Assembly (NCBI RefSeq): GCF_041320705.1
Contig: NZ_JBGGTQ010000010.1
Span: 62,001 to 126,000, forward strand
DNA from: Kineococcus mangrovi
Lineage (GTDB): Bacteria; Actinomycetota; Actinomycetes; Actinomycetales; Kineococcaceae
Length of the DNA stretch: 64,000 nucleotides
Reading direction: 5' to 3'
The position numbers and the translations under genes were made by a program. The notes under the pieces are model-generated. The model did no database searches, was not told the origin of the DNA, and saw nothing but the letters and a program-made list of their open reading frames with translations. Position 1 is the first letter of the stretch. Each line of letters begins with the position of its first letter. Below, in pieces: positions 20,533 to 28,819 of this stretch.

Positions 20533-20594
20533 GCGGTGGCTCCTCGGGTGGTTGCGCTGGGGACGGGGCTGGGGTCTGGGCTGGGGTCACGGGC

Positions 20595-20624
20595 AGTCTG
20601 CCCCAGTCGGGTGCTGGAGGTCAC
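20595..20624 (-). promoter_or_regulatory. Candidate pyrH promoter
   Basis: Minus strand: GTGACC (20619-20624) as -35 and CAGACT (20595-20600) as -10 with an 18-bp spacer, between the tsf terminator and pyrH, leaving a leader of about 55 nt. Confidence 0.45.
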
Positions 20625-20658
20625 CCTCGGTGAACCGCGACTGGTCCGGACGTGCGGA

Positions 20659-20691
20659 CGGGGTGGGGGGACCCGTGGTCCCCCCACCCCG
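20659..20691 (-). terminator. Terminator after tsf
   Basis: Perfect 15-bp arms (CGGGGTGGGGGGACC and complement) with a 3-nt loop, starting about 14 nt past the tsf stop. Separates tsf from pyrH. Confidence 0.8.
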
Positions 20692-20704
20692 TGAGCGGTC
20701 TGCC

Positions 20705-21532
20705 TCAGACGCCCGCGCGGAAGCGGGCGAAGGCGGTCACCTGGGCGCCGGCGTCGGCCAGCAGCTTGGAGATGGTCACCTTCTGGTCCTTGGCGAACGG
20801 CTGCTCGAGCAGCACGTTGTCCTTGAAGAAGCTGTTGACGCGACCCTCGACGATCTTGGGCAGGGCGGCCTCGGGCTTCTTCTCCTCGCGCGCGGTCTCC
20901 TCGGCGATGCGGCGCTCGGACTCGACCTTCTCGGCCGGGACCTCGTCGCGGGTGAGGAAGGTCGGGCTCATCGCGGCGGTGTGCATCGCGACGTCCTTGC
21001 CCAGGGCGTCGTCGTCCTTGTCGAGGGCGACGAGGACGCCGATGGTCGGCGGCAGGTCCGTCGCGGTGCGGTGCAGGTAGGCCGAGACGTGGGTCCCCTC
21101 GATGCGCGCGACGTTGGGGACGAGGATCTTCTCGCCCATCGTCGCGTTCGCCTCGTCGAGGACGACCTGGACGGTCCTGCCGTCCATGTCGGAGGCCAGC
21201 AGCGCGGCGGAGTCGGTCGCGCCGACGGCCACGGCCTGGGCGAGGACCTGGTTGGCCAGGGTCACGAAGCCCTCGGACTTGGCGACGAAGTCGGTCTCGC
21301 AGTTGACCTGCACCATGACGCCGAGGCCACCGTCGACGTGCACGGCCACGAGGCCGTTGGACGCGTCGCGGTCGGCGCGCTTGGCGACGCCCTTCTGGCC
21401 CTTGATGCGCAGCAGCTCGATGGCCTTCTCGACGTCGCCGTCGGTCTCCACGAGCGCGTTCTTGCAGTCGAGCATGCCGGCGCCGGTCTTCTCGCGCAGG
21501 GCCTTGACGTCAGCGGCGGTGTACGCGGCCAC
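20705..21532 (-). CDS. tsf: Elongation factor Ts
   Basis: Nucleotide exchange factor for EF-Tu. The 275-residue protein has the N-terminal UBA-like domain TAADVKALREKTGAGMLDCK with NALVETDGDVEKAIELLR, then the TDFVAK motif in VQVNCETDFVAKSEGF, which inserts next to the EF-Tu nucleotide site. Length is normal for actinobacteria. GTG 21532 follows AGAGGA. It follows rpsB with a strong hairpin in between. Confidence 0.98.
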   Translation of the reverse strand: MAAYTAADVKALREKTGAGMLDCKNALVETDGDVEKAIELLRIKGQKGVAKRADRDASNGLVAVHVDGGLGVMVQVNCETDFVAKSEGFVTLANQVLAQAVAVGATDSAALLASDMDGRTVQVVLDEANATMGEKILVPNVARIEGTHVSAYLHRTATDLPPTIGVLVALDKDDDALGKDVAMHTAAMSPTFLTRDEVPAEKVESERRIAEETAREEKKPEAALPKIVEGRVNSFFKDNVLLEQPFAKDQKVTISKLLADAGAQVTAFARFRAGV

Positions 21533-21583
21533 GGTCTGTCCTCTCGTCGTTCCGTGAACTTCTGGTCGGGGGGTGGACGCGGC

Positions 21584-21612
21584 GACGCCCCGGGCCGGGG
21601 GCCCGGGGCGTC
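21584..21612 (-). terminator. Hairpin between rpsB and tsf (attenuator or terminator)
   Basis: Perfect 13-bp arms (GACGCCCCGGGCC / GGCCCGGGGCGTC) with a GGG loop, 33 nt after rpsB and 51 nt before tsf. In Escherichia coli an intergenic structure between the same two genes partly terminates transcription, so attenuation of tsf is plausible. Confidence 0.7.
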
Positions 21613-21645
21613 ACCACAGGCGTCCTGTGTCGTACCTGGCGGAGG

Positions 21646-22551
21646 TCAGGCCTGCGCGGCGGCCTCGGCCGGCTCGCCCTCGCTGGCCGCGACCTCGGCC
21701 GGCTGACCCTCGGCCGCAGCGGCCTCGGCGACCTCGGGGGCGGTGGAGCCCTCGGCGGTCGCGGTCGACTCCGACCCGCCGGTCTGCTCACCCTCGTTGC
21801 CGGCCAGCAGGTCCTGCTCCCACGCGGCCAGCGGCTCGGCACCGGTCTCGGACTTGCCGCCGTGACGCACCTGCAGGCCGTCGGCGACCGCGTCGGCGAT
21901 GACCCGCGTCAGCAGCGTGACGGACCGGATGGCGTCGTCGTTGCCGGGGATCCGGTAGTCGACGTCGTCCGGGTCGCAGTTGGAGTCCAGGATCGCCACG
22001 ACCGGGATGTTGAGCTTCTTGGCCTCGTCGACCGCGAGGTGCTCCTTGTTGGTGTCGACGATCCACACCGCGGAGGGCACCTTGGTCATGTCGCGGATGC
22101 CGCCGAGCGTCTTCGTCAGCTTGTCGTACTCCCGACGCAGGACGAGCAGCTCCTTCTTCGTCAGCCCGGAGGCGGCGACGTCGTCGAAGTCGACCTCCTC
22201 GAGCTCGCGCATCCGGGCGATCCGCTTGGAGACGGTCGAGAAGTTCGTGAGCATCCCGCCGAGCCAGCGCTGGTTCACGTAGGGCATGCCCACGCGCGCG
22301 GCCTGCTCGGCGATGGACTCCTGGGCCTGCTTCTTCGTCCCGATGAACAGGATGCTGCCGCCGTGGGCGACGGTCTCCTTGACGAAGTCGTACGCGCGGT
22401 CGATGAAGGACAGCGACTGCTGCAGGTCGATGATGTAGATGCCGTTGCGCTCCGTGAACAGGAAGCGCTTCATCTTCGGGTTCCAGCGGCGCGTCTGGTG
22501 CCCGAAGTGCACACCGGACTCGAGCAGCTGGCGCATCGTCACGACGGCCAT
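21646..22551 (-). CDS. rpsB: 30S ribosomal protein S2
   Basis: The 301-residue protein carries the conserved S2 body: [75 protein letters not shown] and [10 protein letters not shown]. Residues about 250-301 form an acidic, Ala/Glu/Pro-rich tail with a near-repeat ([19 protein letters not shown]), not part of the core fold; similar tails occur in other actinobacterial S2. The ATG at 22551 follows GAGGAGGA. It leads rpsB-tsf. Confidence 0.98.
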   Translation of the reverse strand: MAVVTMRQLLESGVHFGHQTRRWNPKMKRFLFTERNGIYIIDLQQSLSFIDRAYDFVKETVAHGGSILFIGTKKQAQESIAEQAARVGMPYVNQRWLGGMLTNFSTVSKRIARMRELEEVDFDDVAASGLTKKELLVLRREYDKLTKTLGGIRDMTKVPSAVWIVDTNKEHLAVDEAKKLNIPVVAILDSNCDPDDVDYRIPGNDDAIRSVTLLTRVIADAVADGLQVRHGGKSETGAEPLAAWEQDLLAGNEGEQTGGSESTATAEGSTAPEVAEAAAAEGQPAEVAASEGEPAEAAAQA

Positions 22552-22773
22552 GGGTGGTCCTCCTCGTGCCGGCCCCCTGGTGGGGCCGATCGGTTGTCCC
22601 GCAGCGGGCCGGTCGGCCTGCCGCGCCTGGCTCCCGTGCGCACCCGACCACCGGGACGACCCGGTGGACCGAGAGGGTGCTCCCCTCCGCACGGCGCGGA
22701 GAGCGGGAACGCGATGTCGCCCTGGACGTCACCGGTCCGCAGTAGCGCGGACGGGACGCACGGAACGCCCTCG

Positions 22774-22779
22774 TAGTCT
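22774..22779 (+). promoter_or_regulatory. Candidate -10 of a leaderless aminotransferase transcript
   Basis: TAGTCT, 7 nt before the GTG at 22787, in the rpsB-divergent region. No Shine-Dalgarno is present. Confidence 0.5.
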
Positions 22780-22786
22780 ACGACGC

Positions 22787-24013
22787 GTGAGCACTGGTCT
22801 CGACCGCGGCGCGTCCACCCCCGTCGCCGCACCCCCCGGACCGGCCGGCGTGCGGCGCATGCGGCGGTTCGGGCCCACGGTCTTCGCGGAGATGTCGGCC
22901 CTGGCCCAGCGCACCGGGGCCGTCAACCTCGGGCAGGGCTTCCCCGACACCGACGGCCCGGGCTCGCTGCTCGAGGACGCCGTGGCGGCGCTGCGCTCGG
23001 GGGCCAACCAGTACCCGCCCGGGCTGGGGGTGCCGGAGCTGCGCGAGGCCGTGAGCCGGCACCAGGAGCGCTGGTACGGGCTGCGACCCGACCCGGACAC
23101 CGAGGTGCTCGTCACGGCCGGGGCCAGCGAGGCCACCGCCGCGGCGCTGCTCGGGCTGTGCGAGGCGGGCGACGAGGTCGTCGTGCTCGAACCGGCCTAC
23201 GACGCCTACCCCGCGCTCATCGCCCTCGCCGGCGCGGTGCAGCGCTCGGTGCCGCTGCTGCCGACCGCCGACGGCTTCGCCCTCGACCGCGCGGCCCTCG
23301 AGGCCGCCTTCAGCGACCGGACGCGGCTGGTCCTGCTCAACACCCCGCACAACCCGACGGGCACGGTGCTGTCCGACGACGAGCTCACCCTCGTCGCCCG
23401 CCTCGCCGCCCGCCACGACGCCGTCGTCGTCACCGACGAGGTCTACGAGCACCTCGTGTTCACCGGGCACCGGCACCGTCCGATCGCCACCCTGCCGGGC
23501 ATGGCCGAGCGGACGCTGACGGTCTCCTCGGCGGGCAAGACGTTCTCCGTCACCGGCTGGAAGGTCGGCTGGGTGAGCGGCCCCGCCCCGCTCGTGGCGG
23601 CCGTGCGGGCGGTCAAGCAGTTCCTCACCTACGTCAACGGCGCCCCCTTCCAGCCCGCCGTCGCCAAGGCCCTGGACCTGCCCGGGGCGTTCTTCACCGA
23701 GCAGGCCGGCGACCTGCAGCGTCGCCGGGACCTGCTGAGCGAGGGCCTGCGCTCGGCCGGGTTCGGGGTGCGGACCCCGGCCGGGACGTACTTCGTCGTC
23801 GCCGACCCGGCGCCGCTCGGGTTCGACGACGGGACGGAGCTGTGCCGCCGGCTGCCGGAGCTGGCCGGGGTCGTCGGCGTCCCGGTGAGCGCGTTCTGCG
23901 AACCCGGTGGAGCGGCCGCCGGGGCGAGCGCCGCCCTGGTGCGGTTCACGTTCTGCAAGTCCGACGCCGTGCTGCTCGAGGCCTGCGACCGGTTGCAGGC
24001 CCTGCGCCGGTGA
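22787..24013 (+). CDS. Class I/II pyridoxal-phosphate aminotransferase
   Basis: A 408-residue fold-type I aminotransferase close to the kynurenine/methionine aminotransferase (YbdL-like) group. Visible: AVNLGQGFPDTDGPG, GANQYPPGLGVPELREAV, VTAGASEATAAALLGL, LLNTPHNPTGTVLSDDEL, TDEVYEHLVFTGHRH, the PLP lysine in SSAGKTFSVTGWKVGW, and the C-terminal substrate Arg in ALVRFTFCKSD. The substrate is probably a hydrophobic or sulfur amino acid (family inference). The frame is open upstream, antisense to rpsB; GTG 22787 was chosen for homology and the adjacent -10. Its stop overlaps the next start (GTGA). Confidence 0.88.
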   Translation: MSTGLDRGASTPVAAPPGPAGVRRMRRFGPTVFAEMSALAQRTGAVNLGQGFPDTDGPGSLLEDAVAALRSGANQYPPGLGVPELREAVSRHQERWYGLRPDPDTEVLVTAGASEATAAALLGLCEAGDEVVVLEPAYDAYPALIALAGAVQRSVPLLPTADGFALDRAALEAAFSDRTRLVLLNTPHNPTGTVLSDDELTLVARLAARHDAVVVTDEVYEHLVFTGHRHRPIATLPGMAERTLTVSSAGKTFSVTGWKVGWVSGPAPLVAAVRAVKQFLTYVNGAPFQPAVAKALDLPGAFFTEQAGDLQRRRDLLSEGLRSAGFGVRTPAGTYFVVADPAPLGFDDGTELCRRLPELAGVVGVPVSAFCEPGGAAAGASAALVRFTFCKSDAVLLEACDRLQALRR

Positions 24014-24372
24014 GGCCGCCGGGACCGGCCGACCTGCGCACCGCCCTGGAGGTGGAGCGGACCGAGGCCCTGGACCGGGCCGCGGCGCTGGAGCGCGAGC
24101 TCGCGAGCGCCCTGGAGGCGGCCGCCGAGGGCACCGCTGACGACGAGCACGACCCCGAGGGGTCGACGACGGCCTTCGAACGCGCCCAGGTCGCCGCGGT
24201 GCTGGAGCAGGTGCGGGAGCGGTTGAGCGCCCTGGACCTCGCCCTGGACCGCCTCGGGGAACCGGGGTTCGGGCTGTGCGAGCGGTGCGGGCGCCCGATC
24301 GCCCCCGGCCGCCTGGCCGCGAGGCCGTGGACCACGACGTGCGTGGGGTGCGCCGGGCGACCGCGGCGGTAG
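24010..24372 (+). CDS. DksA/TraR-type C4 zinc finger protein
   Basis: A 120-residue protein with an N-terminal coiled coil (about 10-85: ADLRTALEVERTEALDRAAA and AFERAQVAAVLEQVRERLSA) and a C-terminal C4 zinc finger, CERCGRPIAPGRL followed by TTCVGCAGRP. This layout matches actinobacterial TraR/DksA proteins, some of which bind RNA polymerase through the secondary channel. The coiled-coil tip lacks a clear DxxDxA motif of true DksA. The GTG overlaps the aminotransferase stop by 4 nt, so the two are co-translated. Confidence 0.82.
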   Translation: MRPPGPADLRTALEVERTEALDRAAALERELASALEAAAEGTADDEHDPEGSTTAFERAQVAAVLEQVRERLSALDLALDRLGEPGFGLCERCGRPIAPGRLAARPWTTTCVGCAGRPRR

Positions 24373-24545
24373 CGCCCGCCCGCGCCCGCTCCCGCGCCCC
24401 CTCCGGCGCCCCGTCCGGTGCACGGCCTGGGGACGGCGGGCATCGCGGGTCGTCCCCGGCTCCACACGCGGCCGAGCGGCCCGGCCGTCCACACCGGCCA
24501 CCCGACGGACCGGACCCCACCGCGGGGCCGGGGCAGGCTGGCGAC

Positions 24546-25094
24546 GTGCTGGGTACAGGGGTCACCGCCGCTCTGGGGTCCGTCGCGGTCGCGGGGCTGG
24601 CCGCCGCCCTCGTCGTGGCCGTTCCCCCACCGGTGGACGCACCGCCGCACGCGCCGGCGCCGGCCCCCGGACGGGGGACCACCGCGCGGACGTGGACGTG
24701 GCCGGTGGACCCGCCCCGGGTCGTCCGCACCTTCGACGACGTGGGCCGCTACGCCGCGGGTCACCGGGGGGTGGACCTGGCGGCCGCCCCGGGGGCGCCG
24801 GTGGTGGCGGTCGCCGCGGGGGAGGTCACCTTCGCGGGGCCGGTCGCCGGTCGCGGCGTGGTCGTCGTGGCGCATGTCGACGGCCTGCGCACGACGTACG
24901 AACCGCTCGACGCCTCGGTGCGCTCCGGGCAGACGGTGGTGGCGGGAGCGGTGCTCGGCAGCCTCGCCGCGCAGCCGCGGCACTGCCCCGCGTCCTGCCT
25001 GCACCTGGGGCTGCGTCGGGACGAGACCTACCTGGACCCGCTGGCCCGGCTGCGGGGCGCTCCCCCGGTCCTGCTGCCGCTGGGACGGCCGTGA
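24546..25094 (+). CDS. M23 (LytM-type) peptidase-domain protein
   Basis: A 182-residue protein: a hydrophobic segment (about 5-27) as signal peptide or anchor, a Pro/Ala linker, and an M23 domain from about 50. The first metal motif appears as AGHRGVDLAA and the lysostaphin-like core as VVAVAAGEVTFAGPVAGRGV. The second metal motif, normally HxH, reads CLHLGL, with Gly at the last ligand position, so metal binding or activity may be altered; I recall the same in actinobacterial proteins encoded next to rpsB. GTG 24546 has CAGGCT 6 nt upstream. It converges with the sigma factor gene. Confidence 0.78.
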   Translation: MLGTGVTAALGSVAVAGLAAALVVAVPPPVDAPPHAPAPAPGRGTTARTWTWPVDPPRVVRTFDDVGRYAAGHRGVDLAAAPGAPVVAVAAGEVTFAGPVAGRGVVVVAHVDGLRTTYEPLDASVRSGQTVVAGAVLGSLAAQPRHCPASCLHLGLRRDETYLDPLARLRGAPPVLLPLGRP

Positions 25095-25108
25095 GCCCGG
25101 TCGCGAGG

Positions 25109-26116
25109 TCAGCTGGCGTCGGACAGCTTGCCGCGCAGCTGCAGGACGGCCTTGGTGTGCATCTGGCAGATCCGCGACTCGGTGACGCCGAGGACGCGCC
25201 CGATCTCGGCCAGGGTGAGGCCCTCGTAGTAGTAGAGGGTGACGACGATCTTCTCGCGCTCGGGCAGCTGGTTGATGGCGCGCGAGAGCAGGAACTTCGT
25301 CTCCTCGCTCTCGAACGCCGCGACGGGGTCCTCGGCCTTGGTGTCCTCGAGGGTGTCGACGAGGGAGAGCTTGTCGCCCTTCTCCCCCGACACGCTGAGC
25401 AGCTCGTCGAGGGCGACCACGTTGACGTAGGAGACCTGGCTGAAGATGTGGTGCAGGTCCGACAGCGCGATGCCCATGCGCTCGGCGACCTCGGCCTCGG
25501 TCGGGGTGCGGTGCAGCTCGCCCTCGAGCGTGGCGTAGGTCCGTTCGACCTCGCGGGCCTTGCTGCGGACCGAGCGGGGGATCCAGTCGATGGCGCGCAG
25601 CTCGTCGATGATGGCGCCGCGGATGCGCGAGATCGCGTACGTCTCGAACTTGATGGCGCGCTCGATGTCGAACTTCTCGATGGCGTCGATGAGGCCGAAG
25701 ATGCCGTAGGAGACGAGGTCGGCCTGCTCGATGTTCGGCGGCAGCCCGACGCCGACGCGCCCGGCGACGTACTTGACCAGCGGGGAGTAGTGCATGATCA
25801 GCTTCTCGCGGACGTAGGGGTCCGCGGTGGCCTTGAAGTCCTCCCACATCGCGCGCAGGGCCGCCTCGGCCGCCTCCTGCTCGGGGGTGAGCGGACCCTT
25901 GCCCTTGCGGCTGGTGAAGCGTGCGTTGGCCTGCGGTCGTCCCGCGGGCTGGACCTCCTCGGCGGTCCCGGCGGTGTCCACCGCTGCCGAGGGGGTCGTC
26001 TGGTCCGTGCCGGTGGCGTCGATGCCGCGCTCCATCCCGTCGTCGACCACTCGCAGACCGGAGTCCGGCTCCGTCCGCGCGGTGGTGGCCCGCTCCTGCG
26101 CCGCTCCTGGTTCCAC
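25109..26116 (-). CDS. whiG: RNA polymerase sigma factor of the WhiG/FliA family
   Basis: A 335-residue sigma factor lacking region 1.1. After a non-conserved N-terminal 85 residues come region 2 ([20 protein letters not shown], then [18 protein letters not shown] and [18 protein letters not shown]), region 3 ([20 protein letters not shown]) and region 4 ([20 protein letters not shown]). These are typical of WhiG (sporulation) and FliA (flagellar) factors, which recognise the same promoter class. The neighbourhood with rpsB, cdsA and xerC resembles Streptomyces whiG. In a motile actinomycete it may act as the flagellar sigma factor. The GTG follows a strong GGGGGGAGGA. An anti-sigma factor is not visible here. 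Confidence 0.93.
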   Translation of the reverse strand: MEPGAAQERATTARTEPDSGLRVVDDGMERGIDATGTDQTTPSAAVDTAGTAEEVQPAGRPQANARFTSRKGKGPLTPEQEAAEAALRAMWEDFKATADPYVREKLIMHYSPLVKYVAGRVGVGLPPNIEQADLVSYGIFGLIDAIEKFDIERAIKFETYAISRIRGAIIDELRAIDWIPRSVRSKAREVERTYATLEGELHRTPTEAEVAERMGIALSDLHHIFSQVSYVNVVALDELLSVSGEKGDKLSLVDTLEDTKAEDPVAAFESEETKFLLSRAINQLPEREKIVVTLYYYEGLTLAEIGRVLGVTESRICQMHTKAVLQLRGKLSDAS

Positions 26117-26137
26117 CGTGGTCCTCCCCCCGGACCG

Positions 26138-27109
26138 TCAGGCCCGGGGGTGGGCCTGACGGTGAGAACTCCGCAACCGTTCCACGGAGACGTGTGTGTA
26201 GATCTGCGTCGTTGACAGCGTAGCGTGACCAAGCAACTCCTGTACGCTACGAAGGTCAGCTCGACCGTCCAGCATGTGGGTCGCCGCCGCGTGCCGCAGA
26301 CCGTGCGGGGACGTGTGCGGCGCACCGGGGACCGCGGCGACCGCGCGGTTGACGACGGTGCGCACCTGACGCTGGTCGATCCGGCCGCCCCGCACCCCCA
26401 GGAACACCGCCTCGGCGGACGCCGGTCCGACCAGCGCCGGCCGTCCCCGCTGCAGCCACGCCTGGAGCGCCCGGGCCGCGGGGTCGCCGAAGGGCACGAC
26501 GCGCTCGCGGTTCCCCTTGCCCAGGACCCGGACCTGGCGGTGCCCGAAGTCGAGGTCGCCGACGTCCAGGCCGACGACCTCCGCGACGCGGCAGCCCGTG
26601 GCGTAGAGCAGCTCCAGCAGCGCGCCGTCCCGCAGGTCCTGCGGATCGGCGCGGGCGTCCGCCCGGGCCGCGACCGCCGGCTCCAGCGCGGCCTGGACCT
26701 GGCTCTGGGCCAGGACCCGGGGCAGGTCCCGTGAGCGCCTGGGGGCCTGCAACCGCAGTCCCGGGTCCTGCGCCGCCAGCCGGCCCGTGCGGTGGGCCCA
26801 CGCCGTGAAGGTGCGCGCCGCGGCCGCCCGCCGGGCCAGCGTGGACCGCTGGTGGCCCGCGGCAGCGCCCGTCTGCCACGCCCGCAGGTCCGGCAGGCCG
26901 AGCAGCCCGAGGTCGAGCACCCCGTCCTCGGCGCCCGGCAGGACCGTGCGCAGCAGGTCGCGGACGTCGGCGCAGTAGGCCCGGACGGTGTGCTCGGAGC
27001 GGTTGCGCTCGGCCCGCAGGTGGGTGGCGAACGCCGTCAGCAGCTGCTGGAGGTCCTCACCCCGGCGCTCGGTCCGCTCGTGCGACGCCCCGGTCGTCTC
27101 AGCTCCCAC
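26138..27109 (-). CDS. xerC: Tyrosine recombinase XerC
   Basis: Resolves chromosome dimers at dif with XerD. The 323-residue protein has an N-terminal SAM-like DNA-binding domain (AFATHLRAERNRSEHTVRAY, DLRAWQ) and a catalytic domain with Arg in LYATGCRVAEVVGLD, Lys in VLGKGNRERVVPFG, His-x-x-Arg in SPHGLRHAAATHML, and the nucleophilic Tyr in LGHATLSTTQIYTHV. The start is uncertain: no Shine-Dalgarno is seen, GTG 27109 gives a modest N-terminus, and the frame is open further upstream. The spacing to the sigma factor gene (21 bp) suggests co-transcription. Confidence 0.9.
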   Translation of the reverse strand: MGAETTGASHERTERRGEDLQQLLTAFATHLRAERNRSEHTVRAYCADVRDLLRTVLPGAEDGVLDLGLLGLPDLRAWQTGAAAGHQRSTLARRAAAARTFTAWAHRTGRLAAQDPGLRLQAPRRSRDLPRVLAQSQVQAALEPAVAARADARADPQDLRDGALLELLYATGCRVAEVVGLDVGDLDFGHRQVRVLGKGNRERVVPFGDPAARALQAWLQRGRPALVGPASAEAVFLGVRGGRIDQRQVRTVVNRAVAAVPGAPHTSPHGLRHAAATHMLDGRADLRSVQELLGHATLSTTQIYTHVSVERLRSSHRQAHPRA

Positions 27110-27199
27110 CGCAGCACCGTCACGCGTCACCGACGGCGGTGCAAGCCGCCGCGCGAGCACCGCCCCGGAGCCCGGTGCCGGCCGTGGCAGGATCGCGCC

Positions 27200-27553
27200 G
27201 TGGCTCAGCGCTCGCACACGGTGCTCACCGACGACGTGGACGGCGGCCAGGCCGTCGAGACCGTCGCCTTCGGCCTCGACGGCGTCTCCTACGAGATCGA
27301 CCTGTCGACGACGAACGCGGCCGCCCTGCGGCGCGCCGTGAGCCCGTACCTCGAGCACGGTCGTGCGCTGACGTCCCGGCGCCGATCGACCCGGACCACC
27401 GGCGCGCGAGTCCCCGGCACGACGGACGCCGGCACCGGGGCCGGCAGCGGGGCCGACGGCGGCGCCGTGCACGCCTGGGCCCGGGAGGACGACGTGCCCG
27501 TCGACGGGTGGTCCCGGGGGCCGGCCCCGGGACCACCCGTCAGTCACCCTTGA
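27200..27553 (+). CDS. Lsr2-like protein with an atypical C-terminus
   Basis: A 117-residue homologue of the nucleoid protein Lsr2. The N-terminal dimerisation domain is clear: TVLTDDVDGGQAVETVAFG, then LDGVSYEIDLSTTNAAALRR and YLEHGRAL. Canonical Lsr2 ends in a small DNA-binding domain with WA...G..V..RGRIP; here the matching part begins AVHAWAREDDVPVDGWS but then reads RGPAPGPPVSHP, without the RGR minor-groove motif. The DNA encoding this stretch is the 16-bp-armed terminator hairpin, and the stop lies inside the convergent rtcB gene by 14 bp. DNA bridging may be lost or altered. The GTG has CAGGAT 6 nt upstream (leaderless pattern). Confidence 0.8.
   Translation: MAQRSHTVLTDDVDGGQAVETVAFGLDGVSYEIDLSTTNAAALRRAVSPYLEHGRALTSRRRSTRTTGARVPGTTDAGTGAGSGADGGAVHAWAREDDVPVDGWSRGPAPGPPVSHP
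27504..27540. terminator. Bidirectional terminator overlapping the lsr2-like 3' end
   Basis: Perfect 16-bp arms (ACGGGTGGTCCCGGGG and complement) with a 5-nt loop, lying inside the last codons of the Lsr2-like gene and ending at the rtcB stop. Confidence 0.8.
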
Positions 27554-28709
27554 CGTTCACCACCTGGCGCAGGACGTGCCGGACCTCGACCAGGTCGGCC
27601 GCGTCGGCCATGACCCGGTCGATGTCCTTGTAGGCGGCCGGGATCTCGTCCAGGAACGCGTCGGTGTCCCGGTACTCGATGCCCTTCATGGCCTCCCGCA
27701 GCTGCTCGTGGGTGAACGCCCGGCGGGCCGCCGACCGGCTGTGCTGGCGCCCCGCCCCGTGCGGGGAGGAGTTCAGCGACATGACGTCGCCCTTGCCGGC
27801 CACGACGTAGCTGGCGGTGCCCATGGACCCCGGGACGAGCCCGGGACGTCCGGCGTCGGCCGCGATGGCGCCCTTGCGGGACAGCCAGACCTCGCGGCCG
27901 AAGTGCCGCTCGCGCGCGGTGTAGTTGTGGTGGCAGTTGATCCGCTCCGCCTCCTGGACCGCCGTCCCGAGGAAGTCGGCGAGCCGGGCGGCGACCCGGT
28001 CCACCATCTCCTCCCGGTTCAGCAGCGCGAAGTGCTGGGCCCACTGCAGGTCGCAGAGGTACTCGTCGAACTCGGCCGTGCCCTCGACGAGGTAGGCGAG
28101 GTCCCGGTCCGGCAACGGCACGAACCACTGCCGGCACAGGCGCTGCGCGACCCCGATGTGGTGGGTGGCGAGCTTGTTGCCCGGACCGCGCGAGCCCGAG
28201 TGCAGGAACAGCCAGACCCGGTCCAGCTCGTCGAGGGAGACCTCGATGAAGTGGTTGCCCGACCCCAGGGTCCCGAGGGCCAGCCGCCAGCGCGGGACGA
28301 GCTGGTCGCGGAACGCGGCCCGGGCCGGCTCGAGCGCCTCGAGCTCGGCGACCCGGGGGGCGGCCGTGGCCGACACCTCGCGGTTGGCCGCCCCCGCCGA
28401 CAGCGGCACGGCGGCCTCGATCGAGGTCCGCAGGACCGACAGGTCGCGACCGGCGAGGTCGGTGGCCGTGAACTGCGTGCGGACCGCGATCATGCCGCAC
28501 CCGATGTCCACCCCGACCGCGGCCGGGATGATCGCCCCGTCGGTCGGGATGACGGACCCGACGGTCGCCCCCTTGCCGAGGTGGGCGTCGGGCATGAGGG
28601 CGATGTGCGGGTGGATGAAGGGCATGGTGGCCGCCACCTGGGCCTGCCGGCGCGTCCCCTCCTCCAGCACGGACGCCCAGTTCACCAGCTTCTTCCCCAG
28701 ACGCTCCAC
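27540..28709 (-). CDS. rtcB: RNA-splicing ligase RtcB
   Basis: GTP- and Mn-dependent ligase joining RNA 2',3'-cyclic phosphate (or 3'-phosphate) ends to 5'-OH ends. The 389-residue protein has ALMPDAHLGKGATVGSVIP, VGVDIGCGMIAVRT (metal-binding Asp/Cys), LGTLGSGNHFIEV, LFLHSGSRGPGNKLATHHI, RINCHHNYT, and the histidine that becomes guanylylated in LNSSPHGAGRQHSR. GTG 28709 is preceded by AGGGAGAG; the frame is open far upstream, antisense-like to dprA, and was rejected. No archease gene, the usual RtcB activator, is adjacent. RNA repair is the likely role. Confidence 0.94.
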   Translation of the reverse strand: MERLGKKLVNWASVLEEGTRRQAQVAATMPFIHPHIALMPDAHLGKGATVGSVIPTDGAIIPAAVGVDIGCGMIAVRTQFTATDLAGRDLSVLRTSIEAAVPLSAGAANREVSATAAPRVAELEALEPARAAFRDQLVPRWRLALGTLGSGNHFIEVSLDELDRVWLFLHSGSRGPGNKLATHHIGVAQRLCRQWFVPLPDRDLAYLVEGTAEFDEYLCDLQWAQHFALLNREEMVDRVAARLADFLGTAVQEAERINCHHNYTARERHFGREVWLSRKGAIAADAGRPGLVPGSMGTASYVVAGKGDVMSLNSSPHGAGRQHSRSAARRAFTHEQLREAMKGIEYRDTDAFLDEIPAAYKDIDRVMADAADLVEVRHVLRQVVNVKGD

Positions 28710-28819
28710 GATCTCTCCCTCTCTGCTCACAGCCTGCGCGGCAACGGTTTCCGCGCCAGGCACGAGGGACGAGGGACGACGATACGCGTGCGGCGTTCCG
28801 GTCCCCACTGGTTTTCCGC

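Noticed and set aside
20550-20590. Short direct repeat of GGGCTGGGGTC upstream of pyrH
   Set aside because: Two imperfect copies of a G-rich word in a 40-bp low-complexity stretch; no sign of a functional tandem array.
26138-27109. XerC as integrase of a mobile element
   Set aside because: Core synteny with the sigma factor and rpsB region and the XerC-type motifs argue for the housekeeping dimer-resolution enzyme.
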